64,000 nucleotides of DNA from the NCBI GenBank assembly GCA_900547415.1, contig URGS01000005.1:1-64000 (forward strand), read 5' to 3'. Positions 1-8,111 of the stretch are shown one piece after another. The first letter of the stretch is position 1, and each line of letters opens with the position of its first letter. The notes beneath the pieces are model-generated. The model was not told the DNA's origin. It was given only the letters and a program-made list of their open reading frames with translations, and made no database searches. The translations under genes were made by a program, and so were the position numbers. Source of the DNA: an uncultured Phascolarctobacterium sp. (GTDB lineage: Bacteria > Bacillota > Negativicutes > Acidaminococcales > Acidaminococcaceae).

Positions 1-780
1 GATGTAAAGAAGCCAGAAGTTCTGCCTAAAAAGCCAGCTGCAGGAACTGCCCGCTTTATGGCGGATAATCAAGCTGTGGTAAAAAATTCTGCTTCTGAAG
101 TAGTTGAATATAAGGACAAACTATACTTTAAAGGGATTCAGCTCCCCGATGATTACCCAAATATTAGCATTTATGGTGATGCTGTAGCTACCAAAGGTCA
201 AGCTGTCCGTTTAATTAAGGAAAAGAATCCTACTGTACACTTGATGTGCAGTGTAGAAGAGCTTGTTGATTTATATTGGATTGAGGCAGAACGTGAGGGT
301 GTACGTCCTGATTTGGCTTTGGCACAGTCCTTAGTTGAAACAGGCTTCTATCGTTATGGAGGCGATGTTGACCACGACCAGAATAATTTCTGTGGTTTGG
401 GTACAACTGGCGGCGGTGTTAAGGGTGCTGCCTTTAAAACTCCTGAGTTAGGTGTTCGTGCTCACATACAGCATTTGCTGGCTTATACTCAAAAGAGCCG
501 TCCTAAAACTGAGATTATTGACCCTCGCTACGAAATTGCTCATAGCATTAGACTGGAGCGTGGTGTTGTGGATACTTGGTCTGGATTGAATGGCACTTGG
601 GCAATGGGTGGTCTTTATTGTGAGAAAATCATGGTAATGTACCAAAATATGCTTTCTATGGAAGCACTTGATGAGGAAATTAAAAAGCCTGAATCTAAGA
701 ATGAAAATAAATCCAAGAAAAAGAAAAAAGGCAATATTCGCGAGCGTATTCAAAAGATTTTGGATGAAGGAAAGGAATAA
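1..780 (+). CDS. Glucosaminidase-domain protein (GH73-like), 5' partial
   Basis: The reading frame is open from base 1, so the gene starts upstream of the window; the first ATG inside it (58) has no Shine-Dalgarno sequence and is probably internal. The visible part carries a glucosaminidase-like fold: EAEREGVRPDLALAQS followed by LVETGFYRYGG, then NNFCGLGTTGGG and a segment on helical packing (GVRAHIQHLLAY), the pattern of GH73 enzymes that cleave the glycan strands of peptidoglycan. The Glu in LVETGF is the likely general acid. The tail from about codon 235 is very rich in Lys and Glu and looks disordered. Export cannot be judged because the N-terminus is missing. trmL follows after 12 nt. 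A role in cell-wall turnover is inferred from the family. Confidence 0.75.
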   Translation, partial: DVKKPEVLPKKPAAGTARFMADNQAVVKNSASEVVEYKDKLYFKGIQLPDDYPNISIYGDAVATKGQAVRLIKEKNPTVHLMCSVEELVDLYWIEAEREGVRPDLALAQSLVETGFYRYGGDVDHDQNNFCGLGTTGGGVKGAAFKTPELGVRAHIQHLLAYTQKSRPKTEIIDPRYEIAHSIRLERGVVDTWSGLNGTWAMGGLYCEKIMVMYQNMLSMEALDEEIKKPESKNENKSKKKKKGNIRERIQKILDEGKE

Positions 781-792
781 GGAGGTTTTACT

Positions 793-1281
793 ATGCATAT
801 AGTTCTTGTTGAGCCGGAAATCCCTGGCAACACTGGTAATATAGCACGTTTGTGCGCCGCAACAGGCATTCATCTGCATTTGGTGCGTCCTTTGGGTTTT
901 TCTGTTGAAGATAAATATTTAAAGCGTGCAGGTCTTGATTATTGGCATCTGGTAGATATTCACTACTACGACAGTGTTTATGAGGTGCTGGAAAAATATA
1001 AGGATAATTCTAAGTTTTTACTGACTACAAAGGCACACAAATCCTACAGCGATGTTAAATATGATGAGGATAGTCTTTTGATTTTCGGCAAGGAAACTGC
1101 TGGTCTGCCTGAAAAGCTGCGCAATGAGTACCCTGAGGGCTGTGTGCGCATTCCTATGCGTCCGGAAGCGCGTTCTTTGAATTTATCCAATTCTGTAGCC
1201 ATTGTTGCTTATGAGGCTATGCGTCAGGTTAATAATTTTGCTGACTTGTCCTTGTACGGCGCTGAATATGTAGAAGATTAA
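793..1281 (+). CDS. trmL: tRNA (cytidine(34)-2'-O)-methyltransferase TrmL
   Basis: This is a 162-residue SPOUT-class methyltransferase, the usual length for TrmL, which 2'-O-methylates the wobble nucleotide of certain leucine tRNAs using SAM. It opens with VLVEPEIPGNTGNIARLC (residues 4-21), the family's N-terminal signature. The trefoil-knot SAM site follows as IFGKETAGL (97-105), the basic stretch IPMRPEARSLN (120-130) and NLSNSVAIVAYE (130-141). The ATG at 793 has a strong AAGGAGG ribosome site just upstream. It lies 12 nt after the glucosaminidase and 18 nt before the folate block, so it is probably co-transcribed with both. Recognition is firm. Confidence 0.95.
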   Translation: MHIVLVEPEIPGNTGNIARLCAATGIHLHLVRPLGFSVEDKYLKRAGLDYWHLVDIHYYDSVYEVLEKYKDNSKFLLTTKAHKSYSDVKYDEDSLLIFGKETAGLPEKLRNEYPEGCVRIPMRPEARSLNLSNSVAIVAYEAMRQVNNFADLSLYGAEYVED

Positions 1282-1299
1282 TATTAGGAGAGTTGTAAG

Positions 1300-1656
1300 A
1301 TGATTATTATTAAAGAATTTGATTTTGACGCTGCTCATTATCTCCCTGCCTATAATGGCAAATGTGAGCATTTGCATGGTCATACCTATAAGCTTGTTGT
1401 AAAGGTGGAGGGAACTCCTGACCACGAGGGTATGGTAATTGATTTTATTAAGCTTAAAAATATCGTAAAGGAAGAAGTTCTGGTTCATCTTGACCACGCT
1501 TGCATTAATGATATTATTCCTGTACCTTCTGCAGAAAATATTTCTGTATGGATTTGGAATAAGCTTGAAAATCTGTTGAAATGCGACCGCTATCATCTTT
1601 GTGAGGTAGAGGTTTGGGAAACCCGCACCAGCGGCTGTGTTTATAGAGGTGAATAA
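1300..1656 (+). CDS. PTPS-family enzyme with Cys-Glu active site (PTPS-III; likely FolB substitute)
   Basis: This 118-residue protein is a 6-pyruvoyltetrahydropterin synthase/QueD family member. Zinc ligands are visible as His13 (DAAHY) and His26/His28 in LHGH. The active-site motif reads K-C22-E23-H-L-H-G-H, so a glutamate sits beside the catalytic cysteine. Published work on PTPS-III (Pribat and colleagues, 2009) showed that paralogues with Glu, or Glu plus Cys, replace dihydroneopterin aldolase by forming 6-hydroxymethyl-dihydropterin directly from dihydroneopterin triphosphate. The neighbours support this: folE2, folP and folK follow immediately and no folB is present. A role in queuosine synthesis (QueD) is the alternative and may coexist. 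The folE2 start overlaps or abuts this stop codon. Confidence 0.85.
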   Translation: MIIIKEFDFDAAHYLPAYNGKCEHLHGHTYKLVVKVEGTPDHEGMVIDFIKLKNIVKEEVLVHLDHACINDIIPVPSAENISVWIWNKLENLLKCDRYHLCEVEVWETRTSGCVYRGE

Positions 1657-1657
1657 G

Positions 1658-2425
1658 TTGAAGGACGTTCAAAGTGAGAAGGATTTACGCTGTATTCCTT
1701 TAAAGCACGTAGGTATTAAAGATTTGCGCTGGCCTATTGAGCTGAAGGATAAACAACATGGTACTCAACATTCTGTAGCTAAGGTTACTCTTGCTGTTGA
1801 TTTGCCCCATGATATGCGCGGAACTCATATGAGCCGCTTTGTGGAGTGTCTGCAAAGCCTGGGCCCTGTTGGGTTAAACGAAATTGAAGGCATTTTAGAT
1901 AAGCTTAAAGAGCATTTGCAGGCAGAAAAGGCTTTTATGAAGCTGGAATTTCCGTATTTTATTTCTAAAAAGGCTCCTGTTAGCGGTATGATTGCGCCTA
2001 TGGATATTGACTGTGTCTATAGAGCAGAAAAGGGCAAGGAATTTAAGCTGAAGATTGAGGCTGTTATTCCTGTACAAACACTGTGTCCCTGTTCCAAGGA
2101 AATCAGCGCCTATGGTGCTCATAATCAGAGAGCTTTTGCTCATATTGATATTGAGGCTAATGAAATGGTATGGCTGGAGGAACTAGCTCAGGTTGCTGAC
2201 GAGGCAGCTAGTGCACCTGTATTCGGTCTTTTAAAGCGTCCTGACGAAAAGTATGTTACTGAGCACGCCTATGAGAATCCTCGTTTTGTTGAGGATGCAG
2301 TGCGTGAAATTGCATTGCGTTTAGAAGCAGACAAGCGTATTACCTGGTATAGAGCTGAGGTTGAGAGTGTAGAGAGCATTCATAACCACAATGCTTTTGC
2401 CGTTGTAGAAAAGAGTGAGAGATAA
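1658..2425 (+). CDS. folE2: GTP cyclohydrolase FolE2 (type IB)
   Basis: FolE2 converts GTP to 7,8-dihydroneopterin triphosphate, the first step of folate synthesis, and is the metal-flexible alternative to FolE. The family's cysteine motif is visible in PVQTLCPCSKEISAYGAHNQR, and the C-terminal part has ESIHNHNAFA. I chose TTG at 1658: the sequence AGAGGTGA at 1645-1652 is a good ribosome site at normal spacing, giving 255 residues. GTG codons at 1637 and 1649 are in frame but would sit within the upstream gene or its ribosome site. It is translationally coupled to the PTPS gene before it, and its stop overlaps the folP start in TAATG. Confidence 0.95.
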   Translation: MKDVQSEKDLRCIPLKHVGIKDLRWPIELKDKQHGTQHSVAKVTLAVDLPHDMRGTHMSRFVECLQSLGPVGLNEIEGILDKLKEHLQAEKAFMKLEFPYFISKKAPVSGMIAPMDIDCVYRAEKGKEFKLKIEAVIPVQTLCPCSKEISAYGAHNQRAFAHIDIEANEMVWLEELAQVADEAASAPVFGLLKRPDEKYVTEHAYENPRFVEDAVREIALRLEADKRITWYRAEVESVESIHNHNAFAVVEKSER

Positions 2426-3618
2426 TGCTGATTAAGGTTAATAAGGAAATGTTGGGCAATGCTTTAGCCAGCATTAATGTGCATCCGGAAAGTATACCTA
2501 TTTTTGAACATAAAGCGGAAATTATTCCCTTTAAGCTGCTGCAGGTACGTACTCCTGCTGCCAATATTCTAAAGCAGGAAATGCTGGCTGCCGGTGGTGA
2601 TGCTGCTGTTCCTGTAGGTGCAGTTATTAATGCGGAACGCTATGTGGATGTTCTGCTTTTAGGTACTAAAAAGCACTATAAGCTGCTTTTGAAAAAGCTG
2701 GAACAAATGACATATTTTGGCTTAAAACAAATCGCTGAGGAAATATCTGCGGCTTTAGGCGAAAACAAGGTATTTACTACTCTTGCAGATGGCAGAGTTT
2801 TAACCTATGACAAGATGTGTGTTATGGGTATTTTAAATATTACTCCTGATTCTTTCTATGCAGGTTCCCGTGTACCAATGTTAGATTCTGTAATTGAAAG
2901 AGCAGGAAAAATGCTTGCTGATGGTGCCGATATTCTTGATATTGGCGGCGAGTCTACTCGTCCCGGCAGCGACAGCGTTGATGGTGGAGAGGAGCGCCGT
3001 CGTGTACTGCCAGTAATTGAGGCTCTGCGTAAGGCTTATCCTGATGCGGTGCTGTCTGTTGATACTTATCGTGCAGATACTGCGGAAGCTGCACTTTTTG
3101 CCGGTGCAGATATTATTAATGATATCAGTGCTATGGAGGCAGACTCTGCTATGCTGAGTGTGGCAGTAAGAACTAAGGCTCCCATTATCCTAATGCATAT
3201 GCGCGGTACTCCCAAAAATATGCAGCAAAATTGTCAATACAGCAATGTTGTGGAGGAGGTTGCTGCTTATCTTGCGCAAAGAGCCCAGCTTTTAAGAGAA
3301 CAGGGCGTTGGTGCTGATAAGATTATTCTTGATCCTGGCATTTGCTTTGCTAAGGACGTAGAACAAAATCTGCTGTTGATGCGTGACTTGCATAGTTTGA
3401 CCAGCTTTGGTTATCCTGTGCTTTTGGCTGCATCAAGAAAGAGTACCATTGGTGCTGTTTTGGGAGGCGTTCCTGCTGAAGAACGTCTGGAAGGCACTGT
3501 AGCTACTAGTTTACAGGCTGTATATGCAGGTGCTCACATGATTCGTGTTCACGACGTTAAGGAGAACCTGCGTGCTGTACGTATGCTGGAGGCAATTTTA
3601 TGTCCGAAGAAATACTAA
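2425..3618 (+). CDS. folP: Dihydropteroate synthase with N-terminal extension
   Basis: DHPS joins 6-hydroxymethyl-dihydropterin diphosphate with p-aminobenzoate to give dihydropteroate. The core begins near residue 131 with MGILNITPDSF and continues with DILDIGGESTRPGS (about 169-182), SVDTYRADTAEAAL, NDISA and LMHMRGTP, then DPGICFAKD and AASRKSTIG near the C-terminus. At 397 residues it is about 120 longer than the usual 270-280. The extra N-terminal segment has a helix-rich stretch with KHYKLLLKKLEQM and is not something I recognise, though longer DHPS forms are familiar from clostridial relatives. The ATG overlaps the folE2 stop, and the 3' end overlaps folK by 19 nt. Confidence 0.95.
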   Translation: MLIKVNKEMLGNALASINVHPESIPIFEHKAEIIPFKLLQVRTPAANILKQEMLAAGGDAAVPVGAVINAERYVDVLLLGTKKHYKLLLKKLEQMTYFGLKQIAEEISAALGENKVFTTLADGRVLTYDKMCVMGILNITPDSFYAGSRVPMLDSVIERAGKMLADGADILDIGGESTRPGSDSVDGGEERRRVLPVIEALRKAYPDAVLSVDTYRADTAEAALFAGADIINDISAMEADSAMLSVAVRTKAPIILMHMRGTPKNMQQNCQYSNVVEEVAAYLAQRAQLLREQGVGADKIILDPGICFAKDVEQNLLLMRDLHSLTSFGYPVLLAASRKSTIGAVLGGVPAEERLEGTVATSLQAVYAGAHMIRVHDVKENLRAVRMLEAILCPKKY

Positions 3619-4094
3619 GCAGTCACACAGCCTTTGTTGCGTTAGGCAGCAATCTGGGCGATAGGGAAGGAAATCTGCGTCGCGCCTTGGAGCTTTTGAG
3701 CCAAAATGGTGTTGAGATTGTCAAGATTTCTAAATTTATCGAAACAGAGCCCTATGGTGTTATTGATCAGCCGCGCTTTTTGAATGGTGTATGTCAGGTT
3801 AAGACTGCACTTAAACCATTAGAGCTTTTGCGTCTGCTTTTGGCAGTGGAAAAAGAAATGGGTAGGGTTCGCCTGCGTCATTGGGGCGAACGCAACATTG
3901 ACCTTGATCTGCTTCTATATGAGGATGCTATTATGGATACTGAGGAGCTGCGTCTTCCTCATCCAGATATGGTAAACCGTGATTTTGTTATGCTGCCTTT
4001 GGCAGAAATTGCACCAGAGCTTAAGCATCACGTATTGGACAAAACCATGGCTGAGTTAGCCGCTGAATTTATGCAATACAAAGCAGCTTACTAA
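3600..4094 (+). CDS. folK: 2-amino-4-hydroxy-6-hydroxymethyldihydropteridine diphosphokinase
   Basis: FolK transfers pyrophosphate from ATP to 6-hydroxymethyl-dihydropterin, providing the substrate for FolP. The 164-residue protein has the family's opening ALGSNLGDREGNL and the central signature RHWGERNIDLDLLLY, in which the two Asp residues bind magnesium. LPHPDMVNRDFVMLPLAEIAPEL completes the family pattern. The ATG at 3600 lies inside folP, with GGAGG just upstream, so the two are translationally coupled. It is the last gene of the folate block, and a 15-bp hairpin follows at 4116-4157. Confidence 0.95.
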   Translation: MSEEILSSHTAFVALGSNLGDREGNLRRALELLSQNGVEIVKISKFIETEPYGVIDQPRFLNGVCQVKTALKPLELLRLLLAVEKEMGRVRLRHWGERNIDLDLLLYEDAIMDTEELRLPHPDMVNRDFVMLPLAEIAPELKHHVLDKTMAELAAEFMQYKAAY

Positions 4095-4115
4095 TTGCTT
4101 GGGTTTAAAATAATC

Positions 4116-4157
4116 AAGCCTATAAGAACGACATAATAGTTGTTTTTATAGGCTTGC
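4116..4157 (+). terminator. Hairpin after folK, possible terminator
   Basis: CAAGCCTATAA at 4116-4126 is perfectly complementary to 4147-4157, and GAAC/GTTT extend the stem inward to 15 bp. The downstream sequence is not a clear T-run, so it may be a weak or Rho-type terminator or a 3' stabiliser. It separates the folate block from the GTPase gene. Confidence 0.45.
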
Positions 4158-4305
4158 TCTCATTTCTGCGTTTATCAGCTATATTTATAAGCTGCACATA
4201 AACACCCTTAAGAGATTGTGAACTTAGCCAAAGGCAGGATTTTTATTTTTATGTGTTGAAGTAAATAAAGATTAGAGAAGCTTTCTGAATGATGGGAGGT
4301 GCATT

Positions 4306-5469
4306 ATGGATATTGTAGATAAAATTATAGATATGTTCAGTAACGATAAAAGCAGTGACAATAAACCGCAAAAGTCAGAAGAGCTGGACCAAAGCATAAA
4401 GAGAAAGGCAGCCTTGAAATGGGATGAATATGAAAAGACTAAGGTTCGTTTAGCATTGATTGGCCAGCCTGGTGCTGGTAAATCCAGTATTATTAACTCA
4501 CTTTTAGGTACTAAGCTTTTCCCGGTGGGTGTATATACTGATACTACTGTCAAGGCTCAGGAGAAGGAGTTTGGCGGTCTGATAATTACGGATCTTCCAG
4601 GGTATGGTACTGCACGTTTTCCTTTGGAGGTATGGCTGGAGGAGTTCCAGCCGGAGCAATACGATATGTATCTCTTTGTCTTTGATGGCAAGCTTCACGA
4701 AGCAGACAGCCAGCTGTTTCGCTATTTGGAAAAATGGCAGCAGGAACGTCAGCATCCTTTCTTTTTAGTGCGCAATAAAGAGGATCAGATTTGGGACGAT
4801 GAAAAAACCTTAGAACATCTTAAGGAAGAAATTCAAGCTGATGTGCGTTCTCTTCTGAATGATGAAGATACGCCAATTTTCTTTACAAGCTGTCGTCACC
4901 AAACAGGAATTGAAGCATTAAAGCGTGCCATCTATAAGATGGATTTTGATGATGTAAAAAAATCCAAAATAGTGGCGTCTTTTAAAGCTACCTGTTTGGA
5001 GGATTTGGAACGCAAGCGTGTAATCTGCAGAAATAATCTTGATATGTATGCCTATGCTGCGGCTGCTAATGGTCTTAATCCTTTGCCGGGAGTGGATATA
5101 AGTGTGGATTTGGGTGTGTTCTACAGTATGCTTAAGGATATTCGTGAGACTTTTGGTATTACGGACGAGCAGAAGATTAAACGTTATGAAATTCTTGGGC
5201 CGACTGCCAAAAAGCTCATTGACGAGGTTTGTCAGTATATGGTAGAAAATTATGCCAATAAGCTGCTGATTGAGCTGGCTAAGGCATTTGGCAAGCGGTT
5301 TACAGAAAAGCAGTTTGCCAAGCTTATACCTCTAGTTGGCAATGTTGCTTCTGCACTTTTAGGTGCTGCTATGACCAAAAAGGTTGGCGAAAAATATATT
5401 GATGATTGCTTTGAATTGTCCAAAATGATTATGGAGCATAGTATTGAGAAAAGGCATGGAAGCATTTAA
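4306..5469 (+). CDS. IRG-like (interferon-inducible-GTPase-type) bacterial GTPase
   Basis: A 387-residue P-loop GTPase. G1 is GQPGAGKS (53-60), switch threonines follow in YTDTTVKAQ, G3 is DLPGYG (96-101), and G4 is RNKED, with Glu between Lys and Asp. The C-terminal half has a hydrophobic, Gly/Ala-rich segment NGLNPLPGVDISVDLGVFY, typical of IRG-type and DUF697-like helical domains that contact membranes. In bacteria this family is often linked to stress or membrane remodelling, but no precise function is known to me. The ATG at 4306 follows GGGAGG. It appears monocistronic, between the folK hairpin and a bidirectional terminator at 5573-5612. Assignment as a GTPase is firm; the subfamily is likely. 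Confidence 0.8.
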   Translation: MDIVDKIIDMFSNDKSSDNKPQKSEELDQSIKRKAALKWDEYEKTKVRLALIGQPGAGKSSIINSLLGTKLFPVGVYTDTTVKAQEKEFGGLIITDLPGYGTARFPLEVWLEEFQPEQYDMYLFVFDGKLHEADSQLFRYLEKWQQERQHPFFLVRNKEDQIWDDEKTLEHLKEEIQADVRSLLNDEDTPIFFTSCRHQTGIEALKRAIYKMDFDDVKKSKIVASFKATCLEDLERKRVICRNNLDMYAYAAAANGLNPLPGVDISVDLGVFYSMLKDIRETFGITDEQKIKRYEILGPTAKKLIDEVCQYMVENYANKLLIELAKAFGKRFTEKQFAKLIPLVGNVASALLGAAMTKKVGEKYIDDCFELSKMIMEHSIEKRHGSI

Positions 5470-5572
5470 ATATCATAACTGAATAAAAGATATTACAGGT
5501 ATTAAAAACGTAGACTGATAATTGAGTTTTTGCTGATTTAAGAAGTCTTTTGGATGACAGACTCTATAAAAT

Positions 5573-5612
5573 AATCCCCATGCTTACTTTTTAATAGTTA
5601 AGCATGGGGATT
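5573..5612. terminator. Bidirectional terminator between convergent genes
   Basis: A perfect 14-bp stem (AATCCCCATGCTTA, 5573-5586, with 5599-5612) lies between the + strand GTPase and the - strand secretin gene. On the minus strand it is followed by TTATTTTA, which fits an intrinsic terminator for the secretin gene. Confidence 0.75.
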
Positions 5613-5638
5613 GGCTATTTCTGGGCTTAAAACAAGCT

Positions 5639-6742
5639 TTATTTTACAGTTTTGTGGGGACTATAAATATCTTGGTTGTAGATAGCTGGTGATTCACCTG
5701 CTTCAGTTACGTAGGGTGTTAAAATCATCAGTACCTCTGTTTTACTTTTCTTGGTGGTGCGATTTTTGAAAAGCTCACCTATAAGAGGAATGTTGGAAAG
5801 CAGAGGAACCTTTTGCAGACTGCGCTGTTCCTCTTCATTTATCAGACCACCTATAATCAGGGTTTCACCGCTGCGCATACGTACATTTGTGTTAGCAGTT
5901 CGGCTGGTAATACGATAATTTTTCAGCTCGCTGATTAAAGTAGGCGTGCTAACCTCAGTGTGAACTTGGGCTGTGACTAAATTGTCACTACTGCTTATGA
6001 TGGGAACATACCTTAGCTGAATACCGGCATCAATGTATTCAGTGCTGGTATAGGTTCCACTGCTGTCATGCTTTTCTGTTTGCACTGGAATGTGATCACC
6101 TATAAAAATACTAGCCTCCTTGCCAGGTATGGTTATGATACGAGGTCGTGCTAATATTTTTGCTTTTCCGTCAGCAATCAGAGCATTAAGATTGGCATTG
6201 AATTTAAAGGCATAGCCACGCCAGAACTTAAAATTGCCATCATAGTCAGAATCGTCGTTATCGTTAGAGTCTGATTTTTGAGGTATTTTATCCCAGCTCC
6301 AATTTACTCCCAACTCTTTGCTGAACTCATCATTAACTGCAACAATTTTTGCCTCTAAGGTAACCTGTTTTGTTGCTGTGTCAAGTGTTGGCAGGATTTG
6401 ACGCAGACGTTTATGTTCGTTTGGTGTACCTAAGAGAAGAATACTATTGGTTGCTGTATCAAAGCTTAGGCTGCCATTAGGGAAAAGTCCGCTAAGGGAG
6501 GTTTTGATGTCCTCGGCAATGACATAATTAAGCTTATAAACAGCGGCCTTTGTAACAGGTGCTGCGATAGCAGTAACTGCTTCCGGAGGTGCGGGAGGAA
6601 GAAAGGGATTGCGCATTGGTGCTGCAGTAGGGCTCTGCGCCCAAGCTGTTATAGGACTTGCCATATATGCGCTTACAAGCCATCCTCCTATTAATAAAAA
6701 TTGTTTGCTGCTACGTCGTATACTTCTGGTAGCGTTAATCAT
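5639..6742 (-). CDS. Short type II/type IV pilus secretin (GspD/PilQ-like)
   Basis: A 367-residue secretin. Residues 1-35 form a signal peptide (basic RSIRRSSK, hydrophobic FLLIGGWLVSAYM, then AWA-QS as a likely cleavage site). A secretin N-type domain follows (VTKAAVYKLNYVIAEDI...), then VTLEAKIVAVNDEFSKELGVNW and the secretin core with VPLLSNIPLIGELFKNR, the hallmark C-terminal motif. Secretins form outer-membrane channels, so this supports a diderm envelope. It is much shorter than typical PilQ or GspD and lacks AMIN and most N domains. It diverges from pilB/pilT-like ATPase genes. The start at 6742 has its ribosome site about 20 nt away, ahead of a six-codon ORF (see 6735-6755). Confidence 0.85.
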   Translation of the reverse strand: MINATRSIRRSSKQFLLIGGWLVSAYMASPITAWAQSPTAAPMRNPFLPPAPPEAVTAIAAPVTKAAVYKLNYVIAEDIKTSLSGLFPNGSLSFDTATNSILLLGTPNEHKRLRQILPTLDTATKQVTLEAKIVAVNDEFSKELGVNWSWDKIPQKSDSNDNDDSDYDGNFKFWRGYAFKFNANLNALIADGKAKILARPRIITIPGKEASIFIGDHIPVQTEKHDSSGTYTSTEYIDAGIQLRYVPIISSSDNLVTAQVHTEVSTPTLISELKNYRITSRTANTNVRMRSGETLIIGGLINEEEQRSLQKVPLLSNIPLIGELFKNRTTKKSKTEVLMILTPYVTEAGESPAIYNQDIYSPHKTVK

Positions 6743-6755
6743 AATTGTGATTCAT
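6735..6755 (-). other. Six-codon upstream ORF overlapping the secretin start
   Basis: On the minus strand AAGGAGA is followed at normal spacing by an ATG (6755-6753) that opens a six-codon frame, M-N-H-N-Y-D, ending in TAA at 6737-6735. The secretin ATG (6742) lies inside it in another frame. Either the leader is translated and couples the secretin, or the secretin starts at a non-standard codon. Confidence 0.35.
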
Positions 6756-6791
6756 AAATTCTCCTTTATAAAGAATTCTTACTACAAATTA

Positions 6792-6820
6792 ATTTTAATA
6801 CAAAATAAGAGCTTTGACAA
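6792..6820 (-). promoter_or_regulatory. Promoter for the secretin gene
   Basis: Read on the minus strand: -35 TTGTCA (6820-6815), 17-nt spacer, -10 TAAAAT (6797-6792). It lies back to back with the pilB-like promoter. Confidence 0.6.
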
Positions 6821-6839
6821 GTTTTGTAATTAATTAGAC

Positions 6840-6867
6840 TTGATTTATATCATAAAAATGCTAAAAT
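6840..6867 (+). promoter_or_regulatory. Promoter for the pilB-pilT pair
   Basis: -35 TTGATT (6840-6845), 16-nt spacer, -10 TAAAAT (6862-6867), about 45 nt ahead of the TTG start. It is divergent from the secretin promoter, so one regulator could act on both. Confidence 0.55.
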
Positions 6868-6911
6868 ATAGATACTGTAAATATATAAAGAGGAGGTAGT
6901 TTGTAACGAGT

Positions 6912-8111
6912 TTGAGCTTAGTAGCTAAAAATGAATCGGAAAAACATGTTTCAAATAGCGTGGGACGTTGTTCTATACGATTAGTTGATGATTTACTGAC
7001 ACAGGCGATTTCTGTACGCGCTAGTGATATTCACTTAGAGCCTTTGGGGACCGCTGCTCGAATACGTGTCAGGGTGGACGGAAAGCTAAAGAGCTTTGGG
7101 ACAATTGCACAGGGGCAGTATCTTTCATGGCTTTCACGCTTAAAAATTATCGCTGGTATGGATATTGCTGAAAAACGTCTGCCACAGGACGGACGACTGG
7201 AAATGAGTGAGCTGGCTGTAGATTTGCGTATTTCTACCTTGCCAACTATTTTTGGAGAAAAAGTGGCTATTCGTATATTGAATAAGAATCAGCTGTTTTT
7301 GTCTTTGGATCAGTTAGAGCTGACTAAAAATAATTTTCAGCTTTACGAATCTCTTTATCGCTCTCCCAATGGCATGGTACTTTTTACAGGCCCTACAGGC
7401 AGTGGCAAAACATCTTCCCTGTATGCAACATTAAATGAGCTTAACAAAGATAATGTTAATATCGTAACTATTGAGGAGCCGGTAGAATATAAGCTCATCG
7501 GTATTAATCAGGTTGCCGTAAATAATAAGGCGGGATTGACCTTTGCTAAGGGCTTGCGTTCTATCGTGAGGCAGGATCCTAATGTCATTATGGTAGGTGA
7601 AATTCGTGATGAGGAGACTGCATCCATTGCTTTGCAGGCTGCTTTGACGGGGCATTTGCTTTTCTCTACACTGCATACTAATACTGCAATTGGAGCGGTA
7701 GCACGTCTTCTGGATATGGGAATTCCTAAGTATCTGTTGTCTGCTGCATTGCGTGGAGTTGTTGGTCAGCGTTTGGTACGAAGGATTTGTCCTAAATGTG
7801 TCCAGGAGTATGATGCATCTGATGCTGAAAAGGAGCTTTTGGATATGACAGATTGTGATTCTGTTGTACTGAAGCGAGGAACTGGCTGCAGTCATTGCAA
7901 TTATACTGGTTATTATGGACGTATAGCTCTGCATGAGGTTTTATGTGTGGATAATGCTTTTTCACAACTTATCAATCTAGGTGCATCCGAGGGAGAACTG
8001 GAGCAAAGTGCTAAATCAGTAGGCTTTCAAAGTATTCGTGTTGATGGTATCACTAAGGCAATAGGTGGATATACTACGGTACAGGAGCTTTTGCAAGAGG
8101 GGATTATATGA
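6912..8111 (+). CDS. PilB/GspE-type assembly ATPase, N-terminally short
   Basis: A 399-residue secretion/pilus ATPase that would power pilin polymerisation at the inner membrane. ASDIHLEPLG and RIRVRVDGKL form the N2-type domain. The Walker A motif GPTGSGKTSS is at about 160, the Asp box in VTIEEPVEY follows, Walker B is DPNVIMVGEIRDEET and the His box is TGHLLFSTLHTN. A zinc site is formed by CPKC (about 294) and CSHC (about 326), as in PilB/GspE and not PilT. The usual N1 domain of about 150 residues is absent. The start is TTG at 6912; an in-frame TAG at 6897 excludes earlier starts, and AGGAGG lies unusually far upstream (6891-6896). The 3' end overlaps pilT by 4 nt. Confidence 0.88.
   Translation: MSLVAKNESEKHVSNSVGRCSIRLVDDLLTQAISVRASDIHLEPLGTAARIRVRVDGKLKSFGTIAQGQYLSWLSRLKIIAGMDIAEKRLPQDGRLEMSELAVDLRISTLPTIFGEKVAIRILNKNQLFLSLDQLELTKNNFQLYESLYRSPNGMVLFTGPTGSGKTSSLYATLNELNKDNVNIVTIEEPVEYKLIGINQVAVNNKAGLTFAKGLRSIVRQDPNVIMVGEIRDEETASIALQAALTGHLLFSTLHTNTAIGAVARLLDMGIPKYLLSAALRGVVGQRLVRRICPKCVQEYDASDAEKELLDMTDCDSVVLKRGTGCSHCNYTGYYGRIALHEVLCVDNAFSQLINLGASEGELEQSAKSVGFQSIRVDGITKAIGGYTTVQELLQEGII

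Noticed and set aside
1637..1657. GTG 1637 as the folE2 start
   Set aside because: It lies in the PTPS gene without its own ribosome site; TTG 1658 has one at normal spacing.
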